Assembly: GCA_002050365.1 (NCBI GenBank)
Contig: MWYZ01000109.1
Coordinates: 1 to 54,581 of the forward strand
Length of the DNA stretch: 54,581 nt
Direction: 5' to 3'
DNA from: Acidobacteria bacterium 28-1
Lineage (GTDB): Bacteria; Acidobacteriota; Blastocatellia; Pyrinomonadales; Pyrinomonadaceae
Part shown: positions 8,668-18,120 of the stretch, in pieces
Layout: each line of letters opens with the position of its first letter
Position numbering within the stretch: the first letter of the stretch is position 1
Made by a program: the position numbers and the translations under genes
Notes under the pieces: model-generated
Databases searched by the model: none
What the model was told of the DNA's origin: nothing
The model's input: the letters and a program-made list of their open reading frames with translations, nothing else

Positions 8668-11088
8668 TTATTTCGCAACCGATTGGCTTTGCTTCAATTC
8701 CTTCTCGGTCTCCAAAATCGTGTGCGTCGTTTGAATCACCGTATCAGGGTTCAGTGAAATCGAGTTGATTCCTTTTTCGACTAAAAACTTCGCAAATTCC
8801 GGATAATCGGACGGTGCTTGCCCGCAAATGCCAATTTTCTTGCCGTTGCGCTTTGCCGCTTCAATCGCCATTGCCACCATTTTTTCGACCGCGCCGTTAC
8901 GTTCGTCAAACAGATGCGCGACCATTTCAGAATCGCGGTCTAAACCTAATGCAAGCTGCGTTAAATCGTTTGAGCCGATTGAATAGCCGTCGAATACTTT
9001 CAAGAATTCGTCGGCGAAAACAACATTGGCGGGAAGTTCGCACATCGCGTAAATTTCGAGTTCGTTTTCGCCTTGCCGCACGCCGTATTCCGCCATCAGC
9101 GCGATAACTTTTTCAGCTTCTTCGACCGTGCGGCAAAACGGAATCATCGCTTTGACGTTGATTAAACCCATATCTTCGCGGACTCTCTGCAGCGCCAGAC
9201 ATTCAAGCCGAAAACCGGCGCGGTAGCGATCGTCGTAATAGCGAGACGCGCCGCGAAAGCCGAGCATTGGATTTTCTTCAATTGGTTCAAACTCTAATCC
9301 GCCAATCAACCGCGCGTATTCGTTTGATTTAAAATCCGACATCCGCACAATTACGTCTTTGGGATAAAACGCCGCCGCGATTTTGGCGATGCCTTCCGCA
9401 AGGCTTCTGACGAAAAATTCTTTCGGGTCTTCTTCACCGATTCTGCGTCCGATTTCTTCGATGTCTTCACGCCGTTTCAAATTTGGATAGTTAACCAAAG
9501 CCATTGGGTGAACGCCGATGTGATTGTTGATAATAAATTCGAGCCTTGCCAAACCTACGCCGTCGTTCGGATACATCGAAGCGGCAAACGCGCGGTCGGG
9601 GTCGCCGACGTTCATCATCACTTGTGTCACGGGGCGTTCTTCGTTAGTAATAATTCGCTTGTCAACCGTGAAATTAACTGAGCCGTAATAGATGTTTCCG
9701 CGCTCGCCTTCGGCGCACGAAACCGTCGCGTCCGTTCCCGACTTTAAAATTTCCGTCGCGTTGCCGGTACCGACAATACACGGCAAACCTAATTCACGGC
9801 TGATAATCGCGCTGTGGCAAGTCCGTCCGCCGCGTTCGGTAACGATTGCCGAAGCGCGTTTCATAATCGGTTCCCACGCGGGGTCGGTCATCGAAGTTAC
9901 GAGAATATCGCCGGCTTTGAAATCTTTTAATTTATCAGGATTAAGGAGAACGTGAACTTTTCCGTGCGCGATTTTTTCGCCGACGGCAACACCTGTCACA
10001 AGCGGCGCACCATGATTGTCGGACAATTTATAAGTCTCGACAAAATTTTGTTCCTTTTGCGTATGGACGGTTTCCGGTCTGGCTTGCAAAATAAAAAGCT
10101 CGCCCGTAACGCCGTCCTTCGCCCACTCAATATCCATCGGCTGAGATTTTCCGGCGCGTTTTGAATAATGGTCTTCAATCTGGCAAGCCCATTGCGCTAG
10201 TTGTAGCACTTCAAATCCGGCGAGACAAAACCGCTTGCGCTGCGATTCGACGACATCTCTCACCTGCGTTCCCGTGCCGTCGTCGGCGAAAACCATTTTC
10301 ACTTCCTTTACGCCGAGTTTTCTTGTCACAATCGGACGAAAACCGAGTTTCAAAGTCGGCTTAAAAACCACCCACTCGTCCGGCGTTGCCATTCCCTGCA
10401 CGACCGCTTCACCCAAACCCCACGCGCCGTTGATGACGACCGCTTCACGAAAACCGCTCTCGGTGTCGAGCGTGAACATCACGCCCGAACAAGCAATATC
10501 GGAACGCACCATCGGCTGCACGCCGATTGAAAGCGCAACGTCGAAATGGTCAAACCCACGCGCCGTGCGATAGGAAATCGCGCGGTCTGTCCAGAGCGAG
10601 GCATAACATTGATGACACGCTTCAATCAGACGCGCGTCGCCCAACACATTTAAAATCGTGTCTTGCTGACCGGCAAAAGAAGCGTCCGGTAAATCTTCCG
10701 CCGTCGCCGAAGAACGCACCGCGACTTCACAGGTTTTCTTGCCGACGCGCACGCACAAACTCCGATACGCTTTTAAAATAGCCGTTTCGATTTCCTTCGG
10801 AAACGGTGTTTCGAGCATCAACGCCCGCGCTTCGCTTCCAACACGGGCGAGTTCATCCAAGTTTTCAACGTCCAGGCCTTTCAGAAGTTTTTGTAGATTT
10901 TTCTTCAAACCGCCGGTTTCTAACAGCAAATGATAAGCGTCGCTGGTCGTCGAAAAACCGTCAACGGCTTTTACGCCCTGCGCTGTTAGTTCGCGGAAAA
11001 GCTCGCCCAAAGATGCACACTTGCCGCCGACGATTGCCACATCGTCCGCACTGACTTCGCTTAAATCAAGCACTAAAGGTTTTGTCAT
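8668..11088 (-). CDS. ppsA: phosphoenolpyruvate synthase
   Basis: An 806-residue PEP synthase (pyruvate, water dikinase): pyruvate + ATP + water to PEP + AMP + Pi, a gluconeogenic step in the cytoplasm. Three parts are visible: the N-terminal ATP-grasp domain (VGGKCASLGEL at about residues 20-31; SATAEDLPDASFAGQQ), the swivelling phosphohistidine domain (GGRTCHSAIISRELG, catalytic His425), and the C-terminal TIM barrel ending with KIGICGQAPSDYPEFA (catalytic Cys755). Length fits the family (about 790-810). With three acyl-CoA synthetases elsewhere in the window, it is consistent with growth on small organic acids, though no co-transcription is implied. Confidence 0.97.
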   Translation of the reverse strand: MTKPLVLDLSEVSADDVAIVGGKCASLGELFRELTAQGVKAVDGFSTTSDAYHLLLETGGLKKNLQKLLKGLDVENLDELARVGSEARALMLETPFPKEIETAILKAYRSLCVRVGKKTCEVAVRSSATAEDLPDASFAGQQDTILNVLGDARLIEACHQCYASLWTDRAISYRTARGFDHFDVALSIGVQPMVRSDIACSGVMFTLDTESGFREAVVINGAWGLGEAVVQGMATPDEWVVFKPTLKLGFRPIVTRKLGVKEVKMVFADDGTGTQVRDVVESQRKRFCLAGFEVLQLAQWACQIEDHYSKRAGKSQPMDIEWAKDGVTGELFILQARPETVHTQKEQNFVETYKLSDNHGAPLVTGVAVGEKIAHGKVHVLLNPDKLKDFKAGDILVTSMTDPAWEPIMKRASAIVTERGGRTCHSAIISRELGLPCIVGTGNATEILKSGTDATVSCAEGERGNIYYGSVNFTVDKRIITNEERPVTQVMMNVGDPDRAFAASMYPNDGVGLARLEFIINNHIGVHPMALVNYPNLKRREDIEEIGRRIGEEDPKEFFVRSLAEGIAKIAAAFYPKDVIVRMSDFKSNEYARLIGGLEFEPIEENPMLGFRGASRYYDDRYRAGFRLECLALQRVREDMGLINVKAMIPFCRTVEEAEKVIALMAEYGVRQGENELEIYAMCELPANVVFADEFLKVFDGYSIGSNDLTQLALGLDRDSEMVAHLFDERNGAVEKMVAMAIEAAKRNGKKIGICGQAPSDYPEFAKFLVEKGINSISLNPDTVIQTTHTILETEKELKQSQSVAK

Positions 11089-11254
11089 AATAATTGATTC
11101 GTTCGATTAAAAGATTTCCATTAAAAGAAAGTCGAAATACAAAGGATTATTATAAAGCTGATAGCTTTAGTTTATAACTTTCTTAACCCGTCTTGTCTAG
11201 TTTTTATTTCAATTTCATTTCCCGCCGGCGATAAGCTAAAATCTCCAAACAACA

Positions 11255-11818
11255 ATGGAAACTTGGGACGAAAGATATGCCAGCGGAAAATATTCTTCCG
11301 CCGAGCCGCATAAACTTCTGGTCGAGATAGCCGACCGAATAAAAAAGCCCGCCAAGGCTTTGGATTTGGCTTGCGGCATCGGGCGCAACGCAATTTACCT
11401 CGCTGAAAAAGGCTGGCAGGTGACGGCGGTTGACAATTCAAGCGTCGGAATCGAGATTGCCAAACAAAGAGCCGCCGAAAAAGCGGTTGAGATAGATTTT
11501 CGCGTGGCGGATTTGGAAAAAGGAAAGTTTGCGATTGAAGAAAACGCTTACAATTTGATTTGCGATTTTTACTATCTGCAACGCGACCTTTTCGCCCCGA
11601 TGAAAACAGGTGTCAAAGCGGGCGGAATTATCGTCTCAACCATTCACATTTACGGTGACGCGGAAGAAGCGGGAGAGTTTTTATTAAAAGAAGGCGAACT
11701 GCGCGGATTCTTCCGCGATTTCGAGATTTTGCATTATCATGAGACTTCCCGAACGGACAACGACGCGGGCGAACATCATCGGCGGACGGCGGAAATTATT
11801 GCCAAGAAAATTAAATAA
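11255..11818 (+). CDS. class I SAM-dependent methyltransferase
   Basis: A 187-residue Rossmann-fold methyltransferase. Motif I is ALDLACGIGRNAIYLA (about residues 36-51); motif II acidic end is VTAVDNS; motif III region is FRVADLEKG. The N-terminal 'WDERYASGKY' is typical of the TehB/thiopurine-methyltransferase-like group. The methyl acceptor cannot be inferred. The gene stands alone, divergent from PEP synthase. Start is ATG at 11255, with the family's conserved WDERY close to it. Confidence 0.88.
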   Translation: METWDERYASGKYSSAEPHKLLVEIADRIKKPAKALDLACGIGRNAIYLAEKGWQVTAVDNSSVGIEIAKQRAAEKAVEIDFRVADLEKGKFAIEENAYNLICDFYYLQRDLFAPMKTGVKAGGIIVSTIHIYGDAEEAGEFLLKEGELRGFFRDFEILHYHETSRTDNDAGEHHRRTAEIIAKKIK

Positions 11819-11911
11819 CGGTTTTTGTCAGCAACGCTTCAAAGCCGATTTTCTCGACCGCTTTCATATAAGCAAAAGATTAATATACAAAAAATATGTT
11901 TGTCATTAAAA

Positions 11912-12016
11912 AAGTGAAGAGTGAAAAGGGACGAGGGACGAGGGATGAGTGAATAGTTACAAATGTTAATTTTTAGTTTTACCCTTGTCCCTTGTCCCTT
12001 ATCCCTCGTCCCTCCT
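11912..12016. repeat. inverted word repeat (GGGACGAGGGAC / CCCTTGTCCC)
   Basis: GAGTGAAAAGGGACGAGGGA words at 11918-11950 are inverted as CCCTTGTCCCTTGTCCC at 11982-12014, making an imperfect stem of about 30 bp. It occupies the gap before the glycosyltransferase gene and codes for nothing. Confidence 0.75.
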
Positions 12017-12070
12017 TTGCGAACTGTATTTTTAGGGCGGAAAGTTTTACATTATTCATTCTGATTGATA

Positions 12071-13069
12071 ATGAATTCACAACAAACTCTTAATTTGCCC
12101 GACCAGAAATCTGCGCCCGAATTATCTTTGTTTTTGCCCGTCTTAGATGAAGAAGATAACTTGCGCCCGATGCACGCGAAAATTTCCGAAGCATTAAATG
12201 CTCTCGGCAAAACGGCGGAGGTTATTTACGTTGATGACGGCTCAACCGACAAATCTCTGGAAATCTTGCGGGAAATCGCGGGCGGCGACGAGCGAGTTCG
12301 CGTTATTTCCTTGCGTAGAAATTACGGACAAACAGCGGCGATGAGCGCGGGGATTGACGCGGCAAACGGCAAAATTTTGATTCCGATGGACGCTGATTTG
12401 CAAAACGACCCGAAGGACATTGCGCGTCTGCTCGAAAAATTAGACGAAGGTTACGACGTTGTTTCGGGCTGGCGGAAAAATCGTCAGGACAAATTGGTAT
12501 CCAGAAAAATCCCGTCGCAAATTGCCAATCGAATTATTTCCTGGATTGGCGGCGTTCCGCTTCACGATTACGGCTGCAGCTTGAAAGCCTACCGGCGCGA
12601 TGTGATTCAAGATGTGCGGCTTTACGGCGAGATGCACCGCTTTATCCCGATTTACGCGAGTTGGGCGGGCGCGAGAGTAACGGAAATTCCCGTTGACCAT
12701 CACGCCCGAACGATGGGTAAATCGAAATACGGAATTTCGCGCACCGTTAAAGTCGTGTTCGATTTAATGACCATAAAATTTATGGCTTCATATCAAACGA
12801 AACCAATTTATGTTTTCGGCACATTCGGTTTAATCGCGTTTCTGCTTTCGATGTTCGCCGGACTCTGGGCATTTGCGTTGAAATTTATCTACGGCGTTTC
12901 GTTTATTCTAACGCCACTGCCGGTGATTGCTATTGTCTTGCTGGCAATCAGTATGCAGTTTTTTTTAATGGGGTTGTTAGCGGAAATGCTCGTGCGGACT
13001 TATCACGAATCGCAGAACAAAACGATTTATGCGGTTCGTGAGAAAATAGGATTTAATGGAGAGGTGTGA
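12071..13069 (+). CDS. family 2 glycosyltransferase, polyprenyl-phosphate type
   Basis: A 332-residue membrane glycosyltransferase. A GT-A domain carries VIYVDDGSTDKSL and the metal-binding DADLQNDP motif, and two transmembrane helices follow at about residues 240-300 (FGTFGLIAFLLSMFAGLWAF and LPVIAIVLLAI). This matches the DPM1/GtrB/ArnC group, which transfers a sugar from a nucleotide donor to polyprenyl phosphate at the inner membrane. An ATG at 12071 is preferred over an in-frame TTG at 12065. It precedes an exported protein and an asparagine synthase; envelope glycan or lipid modification is a reasonable context. Confidence 0.92.
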   Translation: MNSQQTLNLPDQKSAPELSLFLPVLDEEDNLRPMHAKISEALNALGKTAEVIYVDDGSTDKSLEILREIAGGDERVRVISLRRNYGQTAAMSAGIDAANGKILIPMDADLQNDPKDIARLLEKLDEGYDVVSGWRKNRQDKLVSRKIPSQIANRIISWIGGVPLHDYGCSLKAYRRDVIQDVRLYGEMHRFIPIYASWAGARVTEIPVDHHARTMGKSKYGISRTVKVVFDLMTIKFMASYQTKPIYVFGTFGLIAFLLSMFAGLWAFALKFIYGVSFILTPLPVIAIVLLAISMQFFLMGLLAEMLVRTYHESQNKTIYAVREKIGFNGEV

Positions 13070-13074
13070 TTTTT

Positions 13075-13692
13075 ATGAAAACTACAAATATTTTACTTGT
13101 TTTGGTAATTACGAGTTTTTGTTTCGCGGCGAACGCGGCGGCGCAAACTGATAATAAAAAAATTCCGGCGGAAGTGCAGGCGATTGTCGGAACATACACG
13201 GGCGCGTGGACGCTCTACGGCATCAACGATAAAGGCGAAGTCATAAAACAATTAGCTTATACGGACGTGATGAAAGCCGAAAACCCGACGGTGGCGGCAG
13301 ACCGCGTTTACGTTTCGACGGTGGACGCGATAAACTTTGAAGGCGGCAAATTTCCGCCGGCGAACATTCCGGGCAAGGAAGGTTATCTGCTCAACAAAGA
13401 CGGAAGTTTGGGCGATTATTATCTGGAAAATTCCGGGCGAACGATTCAGTTTCAAAAGCTCGACAAAGATTCGCACGTTTATTCGACTCCGGCGGGCGGG
13501 CGCGAATTTCCCCTCATCAGCGATAAATTTTTATCCGGCGTTCACGTTCTGGTCAGAACCATAACCTTTGACCATGGCATCGAAACGCATCACGTCACGC
13601 GCCTGACGACCGTGCGCTGGACGGGCGCGGACGGCAAAGAGATTTCAAAACAATTTGTCAGTTTGCAGGGACAACACAAAAAATCGAAGTAG
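13075..13692 (+). CDS. exported protein of unknown function
   Basis: A 205-residue protein with a signal peptide (ILLVLVITSFCFAANAAAQ, cleavage near residue 24). The mature part is beta-rich with repeated Thr/Val patterns and a 'HHVTRLTTVRWTGADGKE' segment, and no motif I can name. The start is ATG at 13075, with GGAGAGG upstream; it lies 5 bp after the glycosyltransferase stop, so the two are likely co-transcribed. asnB follows 10 bp after the stop. Confidence 0.75.
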   Translation: MKTTNILLVLVITSFCFAANAAAQTDNKKIPAEVQAIVGTYTGAWTLYGINDKGEVIKQLAYTDVMKAENPTVAADRVYVSTVDAINFEGGKFPPANIPGKEGYLLNKDGSLGDYYLENSGRTIQFQKLDKDSHVYSTPAGGREFPLISDKFLSGVHVLVRTITFDHGIETHHVTRLTTVRWTGADGKEISKQFVSLQGQHKKSK

Positions 13693-13702
13693 CATTTAGT
13701 AA

Positions 13703-15667
13703 ATGTGCGGAATAGCAGGCTGGGCAAATTCAGACTCTAAAAAATCTTCGCAAAATCATAGCGAAGCCGTTTTGCATCAGATGTGCGAGCGGATGAAGCA
13801 TCGCGGTCCCGATTCGGAAGGTTTGTGGCTCGATGAATCGGTCGCGCTCGGAATGCGGCGGCTTTCAATTATTGATTTGCATACGGGCGAACAGCCGGTT
13901 TATAACGAAGATAAATCAATCGTCGTGGTGATGAACGGCGAGCTTTATAATTTTCGTGAAGTTAGAAATGATTTAGAAAAACGCGGACACAAGTTTGAAA
14001 CGCGAACTGACACGGAAATTTTGCCACATCTTTATGAGGAATACGGCGAAGCGATGCTCGAACACATTAACGGAATGTTTGCTTTCGCTTTGTGGGACAC
14101 GCGCAAAAAGAAACTTTTACTGGCGCGTGACCGGTTTGGTGAAAAGCCGCTTTATTACGGCGTGTTTGACGGCACGCTTGTTTTTGCTTCCGAGCCGAAA
14201 GTTTTATTGGAACATCCGTCGGTCAAACGGGAAATAAACACCGATGCTTTGCGCTCATTTCTTTCGTTTGATTATGTTCCCGCGCCCGCTTCGATTTACA
14301 AAAACATCTACAAACTTCCCGCCGCGCATCTTTTAATTTTAGAAAAAGGCGAAGTGAAAACGCGTCGCTATTGGAATCTAACGTGGCAGAAGCCCGCGCG
14401 TGAGCAAGGGCGGAATCGAGTCTCCGCCCTTGCTCACGCGCGGGCTTCTGATTCAAATGGCGACACGCCAAGCGTAGAAAAAGCCGCGACAGATTTGCGC
14501 GAACTGCTCGCTGATGCGGTTCGGATGCGGCTTGTATCAGATGTGCCTTTGGGAATTTTATTGAGCGGCGGCGTTGATTCTTCGACGGTCGCGGCGTTTG
14601 CAACGCAGTTTTCAACTGAACGAGTTAAAACATTTTCCATCGGTTTTGAAGAAGATTCATTTGACGAATCGAAGTTCGCGCGTGAAGTTGCGACGCATCT
14701 CGGAACAGAGCATTACGAAGATAAATTGAGCGTTGAACGAGCGGCGGATTTGATTTTGGAAATTGGAACGTGGCTTGATGAACCAATGTCGGACGGCTCA
14801 CTTTTGCCGACGTTTTTATTATCGAGATTTGTTAGAAAATATGTCACGGTTGCGCTCGGCGGCGACGGCGGCGACGAGATTTTTGCCGGTTATCCGATGT
14901 ATTTCGGGCATAAAATGGCGCGTGTTTATGACCAGATTCCGCGATTTCTGCGGGCAGGCGTGATTGAACCGATTGTCAACAATCTTCCCGTTTCGACAAA
15001 AAATCTTTCGTTCGATTATAAGGCGAAACGCTTTGTCGCCGCTTCAAAATATGATGTTGTAACTCGTCATCATTCGTGGTTCGGCTCGTTTTCGATTGAC
15101 CAGCAAAACGATTTGTTGACGAAGGATATTCTGGCACAGACTTCAAATGATATTTACAAAGGCGCGAAAGATTTATTAAAAATCACCGACGCGCCAACGG
15201 AAATCGAGCAGATGCAGTTTCTCGATATGAATTTTTATATGGCGGAAGATATTCTCACCAAAGTTGACCGCGCTTCGATGGCGGTATCGCTCGAAGTTCG
15301 TGCGCCGTTTCTTGACCCGCGCGTGGCGCAGTTTGCCGCAAGCCTGCCGCTTGAATACAAACTCAAAGGCAATAAGGGAAAGTATATCTTGAAAAAAGCC
15401 GTCGAACCGCTTCTTCCAAAATCAATTTTGCAGCGTCCGAAAAAAGGTTTCGGAATTCCGATTGCCGAATGGCTGAAAGGCAGATTAAATCCGTTGATGC
15501 ACGATTTGCTTGCGCCGGAGAGATTAAAAAATCAAGGCTTATTTGATGAGAAATTTGTGCAGAAATTAATCAAAGAACACGAAACAAGCACGGCTTCGCA
15601 CCACAAACAACTTTGGACTTTGTTGGTTTTTCAGTTGTGGTTTGATAATTTTATGAAGAAGTTTTAG
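13703..15667 (+). CDS. asnB: glutamine-hydrolysing asparagine synthase
   Basis: A 654-residue AsnB-type amidotransferase. The N-terminal glutaminase domain has the nucleophile Cys2 right after Met (MCGIAGW), with RLSIIDLHTGEQPVYNED and NGELYNF. The C-terminal synthetase domain has the PP-loop LLSGGVDSSTVAAFA. It makes Asn, or amidates a related carboxylate, from Gln and ATP; exosortase-type clusters often use such enzymes in surface glycan synthesis, and it follows a glycosyltransferase here. Residues 229-250 (QKPAREQGRNRV...) come from a palindromic element read in frame, between the two domains. Because the insertion lies in a surface linker, the enzyme may still work. Confidence 0.95.
   Translation: MCGIAGWANSDSKKSSQNHSEAVLHQMCERMKHRGPDSEGLWLDESVALGMRRLSIIDLHTGEQPVYNEDKSIVVVMNGELYNFREVRNDLEKRGHKFETRTDTEILPHLYEEYGEAMLEHINGMFAFALWDTRKKKLLLARDRFGEKPLYYGVFDGTLVFASEPKVLLEHPSVKREINTDALRSFLSFDYVPAPASIYKNIYKLPAAHLLILEKGEVKTRRYWNLTWQKPAREQGRNRVSALAHARASDSNGDTPSVEKAATDLRELLADAVRMRLVSDVPLGILLSGGVDSSTVAAFATQFSTERVKTFSIGFEEDSFDESKFAREVATHLGTEHYEDKLSVERAADLILEIGTWLDEPMSDGSLLPTFLLSRFVRKYVTVALGGDGGDEIFAGYPMYFGHKMARVYDQIPRFLRAGVIEPIVNNLPVSTKNLSFDYKAKRFVAASKYDVVTRHHSWFGSFSIDQQNDLLTKDILAQTSNDIYKGAKDLLKITDAPTEIEQMQFLDMNFYMAEDILTKVDRASMAVSLEVRAPFLDPRVAQFAASLPLEYKLKGNKGKYILKKAVEPLLPKSILQRPKKGFGIPIAEWLKGRLNPLMHDLLAPERLKNQGLFDEKFVQKLIKEHETSTASHHKQLWTLLVFQLWFDNFMKKF
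14387..14450. repeat. perfect palindromic element inside the asnB reading frame
   Basis: Two identical 28-bp inverted arms (14387-14414 and 14423-14450, starting CAGAAGCCCGCGCGTGAGCA) flank an 8-bp loop. The 64-bp unit lies between the glutaminase and PP-loop domains and is translated as about 22 residues. Its perfection, against a background of coding sequence, indicates a recently inserted mobile palindrome rather than ancestral protein code. Confidence 0.88.
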
Positions 15668-16211
15668 CCACGAATAACACGAATGACACGAATAGAAAAA
15701 GCAAAAAATAATTTGTGCCATTTTTTCTAATTGAATAAACTGAAAATCTCCCGTCTTCGTCAAACTCAAATCGTTCAAACTTCATTCCCACCTTTTCCAA
15801 AACGTGAATCGAAGATGAATGGTCATCGTCAACCGTCGCAAAAGTTTCGCGCAAACTTAAATCTTCAAAAGCAAATTCGATTATCCGTCGCGCAATCTCC
15901 GTCGCGTAACCTTTGCCCCAAGATTTTTGATTAAGAAAATAAACGAATTCCCAATCTTCTTTGCGCCTCAACCGCGGATAAACTCCCGCGTGTCCGACAT
16001 AGCGCGAATCTTCTTTCGCAAAAATCGCCCAAATTTTATAGTTTTGCGGGTAAAGTTTTTCAAACAATTTCAGCCAAAACGCTTCGGCTTGCTCGCGCGT
16101 CAACACGCCGTCGCCGACGTGCTCCATCACCGCCGCATCAGTAAAGAGGGAAATAAAATCCGCTTTATCTTTTTCCGCGTAAAAATTAAAAATTAATCTT
16201 TCGGTTTCCAT
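15651..16211 (-). CDS. GNAT-family N-acetyltransferase (RimJ/RimL type)
   Basis: A 186-residue acetyltransferase with METERLIFNFY at the N-terminus (the usual 'tERLxLr' of RimL-like proteins), VGHAGVYPRL as the beta-4 core and the acetyl-CoA loop QKSWGKGYATEIARR. ATG at 16211 is chosen over two upstream TTG codons. The last 20 or so residues (FLLFLFVSFVLFVAKTSS) are translated from a CACGAATAACACGAAT word repeat (15663-15692), so the original stop seems to have been replaced. The 3' end overlaps the convergent asnB stop by 17 bp. Substrate unknown. Confidence 0.85.
   Translation of the reverse strand: METERLIFNFYAEKDKADFISLFTDAAVMEHVGDGVLTREQAEAFWLKLFEKLYPQNYKIWAIFAKEDSRYVGHAGVYPRLRRKEDWEFVYFLNQKSWGKGYATEIARRIIEFAFEDLSLRETFATVDDDHSSSIHVLEKVGMKFERFEFDEDGRFSVYSIRKNGTNYFLLFLFVSFVLFVAKTSS
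15663..15692. repeat. CACGAAT(A/G)ACACGAAT word repeat
   Basis: Three near copies of ACACGAAT spaced by TA or TG lie just 3' of asnB. In the minus frame they encode the odd hydrophobic C-terminal tail of the acetyltransferase. It is one of the short word repeats of this genome. Confidence 0.6.
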
Positions 16212-16214
16212 CAA

Positions 16215-16251
16215 CAAAAAAGCCGACGATTTCTTTTACAAAAACGTCGGC
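16215..16251 (-). terminator. rho-independent terminator of the GWxTD gene
   Basis: On the minus strand, GCCGACG and CGTCGGC form a stem around a 16-nt loop and are followed by TTTTTTG. It lies 26 bp after the GWxTD gene stop and just before the acetyltransferase start. Confidence 0.78.
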
Positions 16252-16276
16252 GGAGAAAAGTAATTTTACGAACCGT

Positions 16277-17899
16277 TTATTGCGTAACGGTAAATTTAGC
16301 TGAAGGCTCGAGCATTTGACTGCTCACTCGGTCTTTGATTTTGATTTTTAATTCATAATCGCCCGTCGCCAAAGATGTGGTCGGAATCATTCTGGCAAGC
16401 GTCAAACGCTGTCCCGAATCGCTCAAACCTTCCCAATTTTCGGCTTGGCGCAAAATTTCCTTGCCGTCCTTCATCAAAACATAAACAACATCAACCGCCG
16501 GACGAAGCGTCGTTTGGTCAATTCCCGTGTTATAAACTTGCAGGTAAAGCCCGACATCCTGACCTTTTTTATAAACGCCTGAAAGGTTCGGAATGACTTT
16601 TGCCGAACCGATAACAAAACTTCCACCAATGTCCCGTTCGGTCGTCGAGCGAAGCGTCGAAGCCAAAATCAAGGTCGAAGTCGAAAGTTTATTTTCGTCA
16701 TATTTCGGAACTGTAAAACCGATACTGCGAATGCCGCGATTGCCGGTTCCGACATCGCGGACAACGACATCAACTTTGTAAGTTCCAGGTGTTAAAGCAA
16801 TCGCTTTTTGATAAACCGATTTTCTGTCTTTCGCTTCAATTAATTCTTGAGCGGTTGCGCTGGTTGTTACCGAATCTTCAAAAATACCGGAACGTTTGCC
16901 CGAAACTGCCATTACACGTCCGAAGATATTCATTTGCGCCTGCTGCAAACCGCCGGCATCTTTAAATTGAAGTTCTTTGTTGCTAGCTTGAACGGTAAAA
17001 GCAGTAATGACGCGGTCGTCGGATTGGCGGAAAAAGTCCACACGCATATCAAAATCGAGCGGATTGTTGTCAATCACGCCGGAATCGCTGAGAGACGCTT
17101 GCAAATCGCTGAATTTAACTGACGGCGGACGCTGCAAAGCAGTAATTATTTCCAACCGACGAAATGGACTGTCCTGCTCGCGGGTAAAGTTATTTCCGTT
17201 ATTAATGCCGCTGATACGGTCGCCTTTGTTGCCGAGTCCGAGCGATTCGGCGGTCGTCAGTCCGGCACCCGGCACATTCAGCAGCGCGTCTTTTTCGTTC
17301 GGACTGCGGGCAATGCGGTATTCGCCGGTGCCGGTCGGGTCAACGAATTCGATTTCAATGCCGTCGCCGACATTATCGAGATGCCGGTAAAACCAGGTTT
17401 CAAACGGATACGTCGTCGTCGAACCGCCGCCTTCATAACTTGGACGGTCGTAAGCTCCGCCGGTCGGATGCGTTTCTATTTCATCAGGCTTGCCGAAAGT
17501 AATGTATATGCGCCCGCGATCGGTTTTCCAACCGGGAATTCCCGACGCATAATGTTCGTTGGCGTAAGCAATGCGTTCGTAATATTCTTCACGATATTCG
17601 TTTTCTTCCGTGTCCGGGTCCGGATCACGCCTGCGCCAGAAATTTTCGATAAAGTTTTCGCGTTCTTCATCGGTTTTCAAGGCTTTATAAGCCTTTTTTT
17701 CATCGCCCGTGATGATATATTCAACGTCTTTACTTGTCCATTCGGAATAAATTCTATCTTTTTCCTTTCCTACTTTGCGAGCCTTATTCGGAACATCTTC
17801 GCTTGGCTTATTTGGGTCTTGGGCAAAACCGAAAATAACGCTCGTCGCCAAAATCGAAACAGTCAAAGCAGCATTTCGAATCAATCTTTTTTTAGACAT
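16277..17899 (-). CDS. GWxTD domain-containing exported protein
   Basis: A 540-residue protein with a signal peptide (ALTVSILATSVIFGFAQ). The N-terminal half has the GWxTD signature (ASGIPGWKTDRGRIYITFG) preceded by a helical segment typical of the family (FIENFWRRRDPDP). The C-terminal half is beta-sandwich-like. GWxTD proteins are common in Acidobacteriota, Bacteroidota and Gemmatimonadota; their biochemical function is not established, to my knowledge. It is transcribed alone, with a clear terminator downstream. Confidence 0.9.
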   Translation of the reverse strand: MSKKRLIRNAALTVSILATSVIFGFAQDPNKPSEDVPNKARKVGKEKDRIYSEWTSKDVEYIITGDEKKAYKALKTDEERENFIENFWRRRDPDPDTEENEYREEYYERIAYANEHYASGIPGWKTDRGRIYITFGKPDEIETHPTGGAYDRPSYEGGGSTTTYPFETWFYRHLDNVGDGIEIEFVDPTGTGEYRIARSPNEKDALLNVPGAGLTTAESLGLGNKGDRISGINNGNNFTREQDSPFRRLEIITALQRPPSVKFSDLQASLSDSGVIDNNPLDFDMRVDFFRQSDDRVITAFTVQASNKELQFKDAGGLQQAQMNIFGRVMAVSGKRSGIFEDSVTTSATAQELIEAKDRKSVYQKAIALTPGTYKVDVVVRDVGTGNRGIRSIGFTVPKYDENKLSTSTLILASTLRSTTERDIGGSFVIGSAKVIPNLSGVYKKGQDVGLYLQVYNTGIDQTTLRPAVDVVYVLMKDGKEILRQAENWEGLSDSGQRLTLARMIPTTSLATGDYELKIKIKDRVSSQMLEPSAKFTVTQ

Positions 17900-18039
17900 A
17901 ACGGTAAAACTCCTGAAGTACTACAGTAATAAAATTTTTGTATATTAATTTTTGCTTTTAAGATTTTAGACAGTAATTCTTAATAGTTCAAGATGCACGA
18001 AGGCGTTTGGAAGGTTGCCCGACAGATGAGATAAATAGG

Positions 18040-18118
18040 CAGAGGGCAGTAGCAGTAGGCAGTCCGCGATTAAACTTGGTATCCTTCCGGTCAACTGCCA
18101 ACCGCCAACTGCCGACTG
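18040..18118. repeat. inverted word repeat (GGCAGTAGCAGT / CTGCCAACTGCC)
   Basis: GGCAGT words at 18045-18063 are inverted at 18093-18118 (ACTGCCAACCGCCAACTGCC). The element ends next to the lipB stop and may double as a 3' hairpin. It codes for nothing. Confidence 0.7.
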
Positions 18119-18120
18119 TT

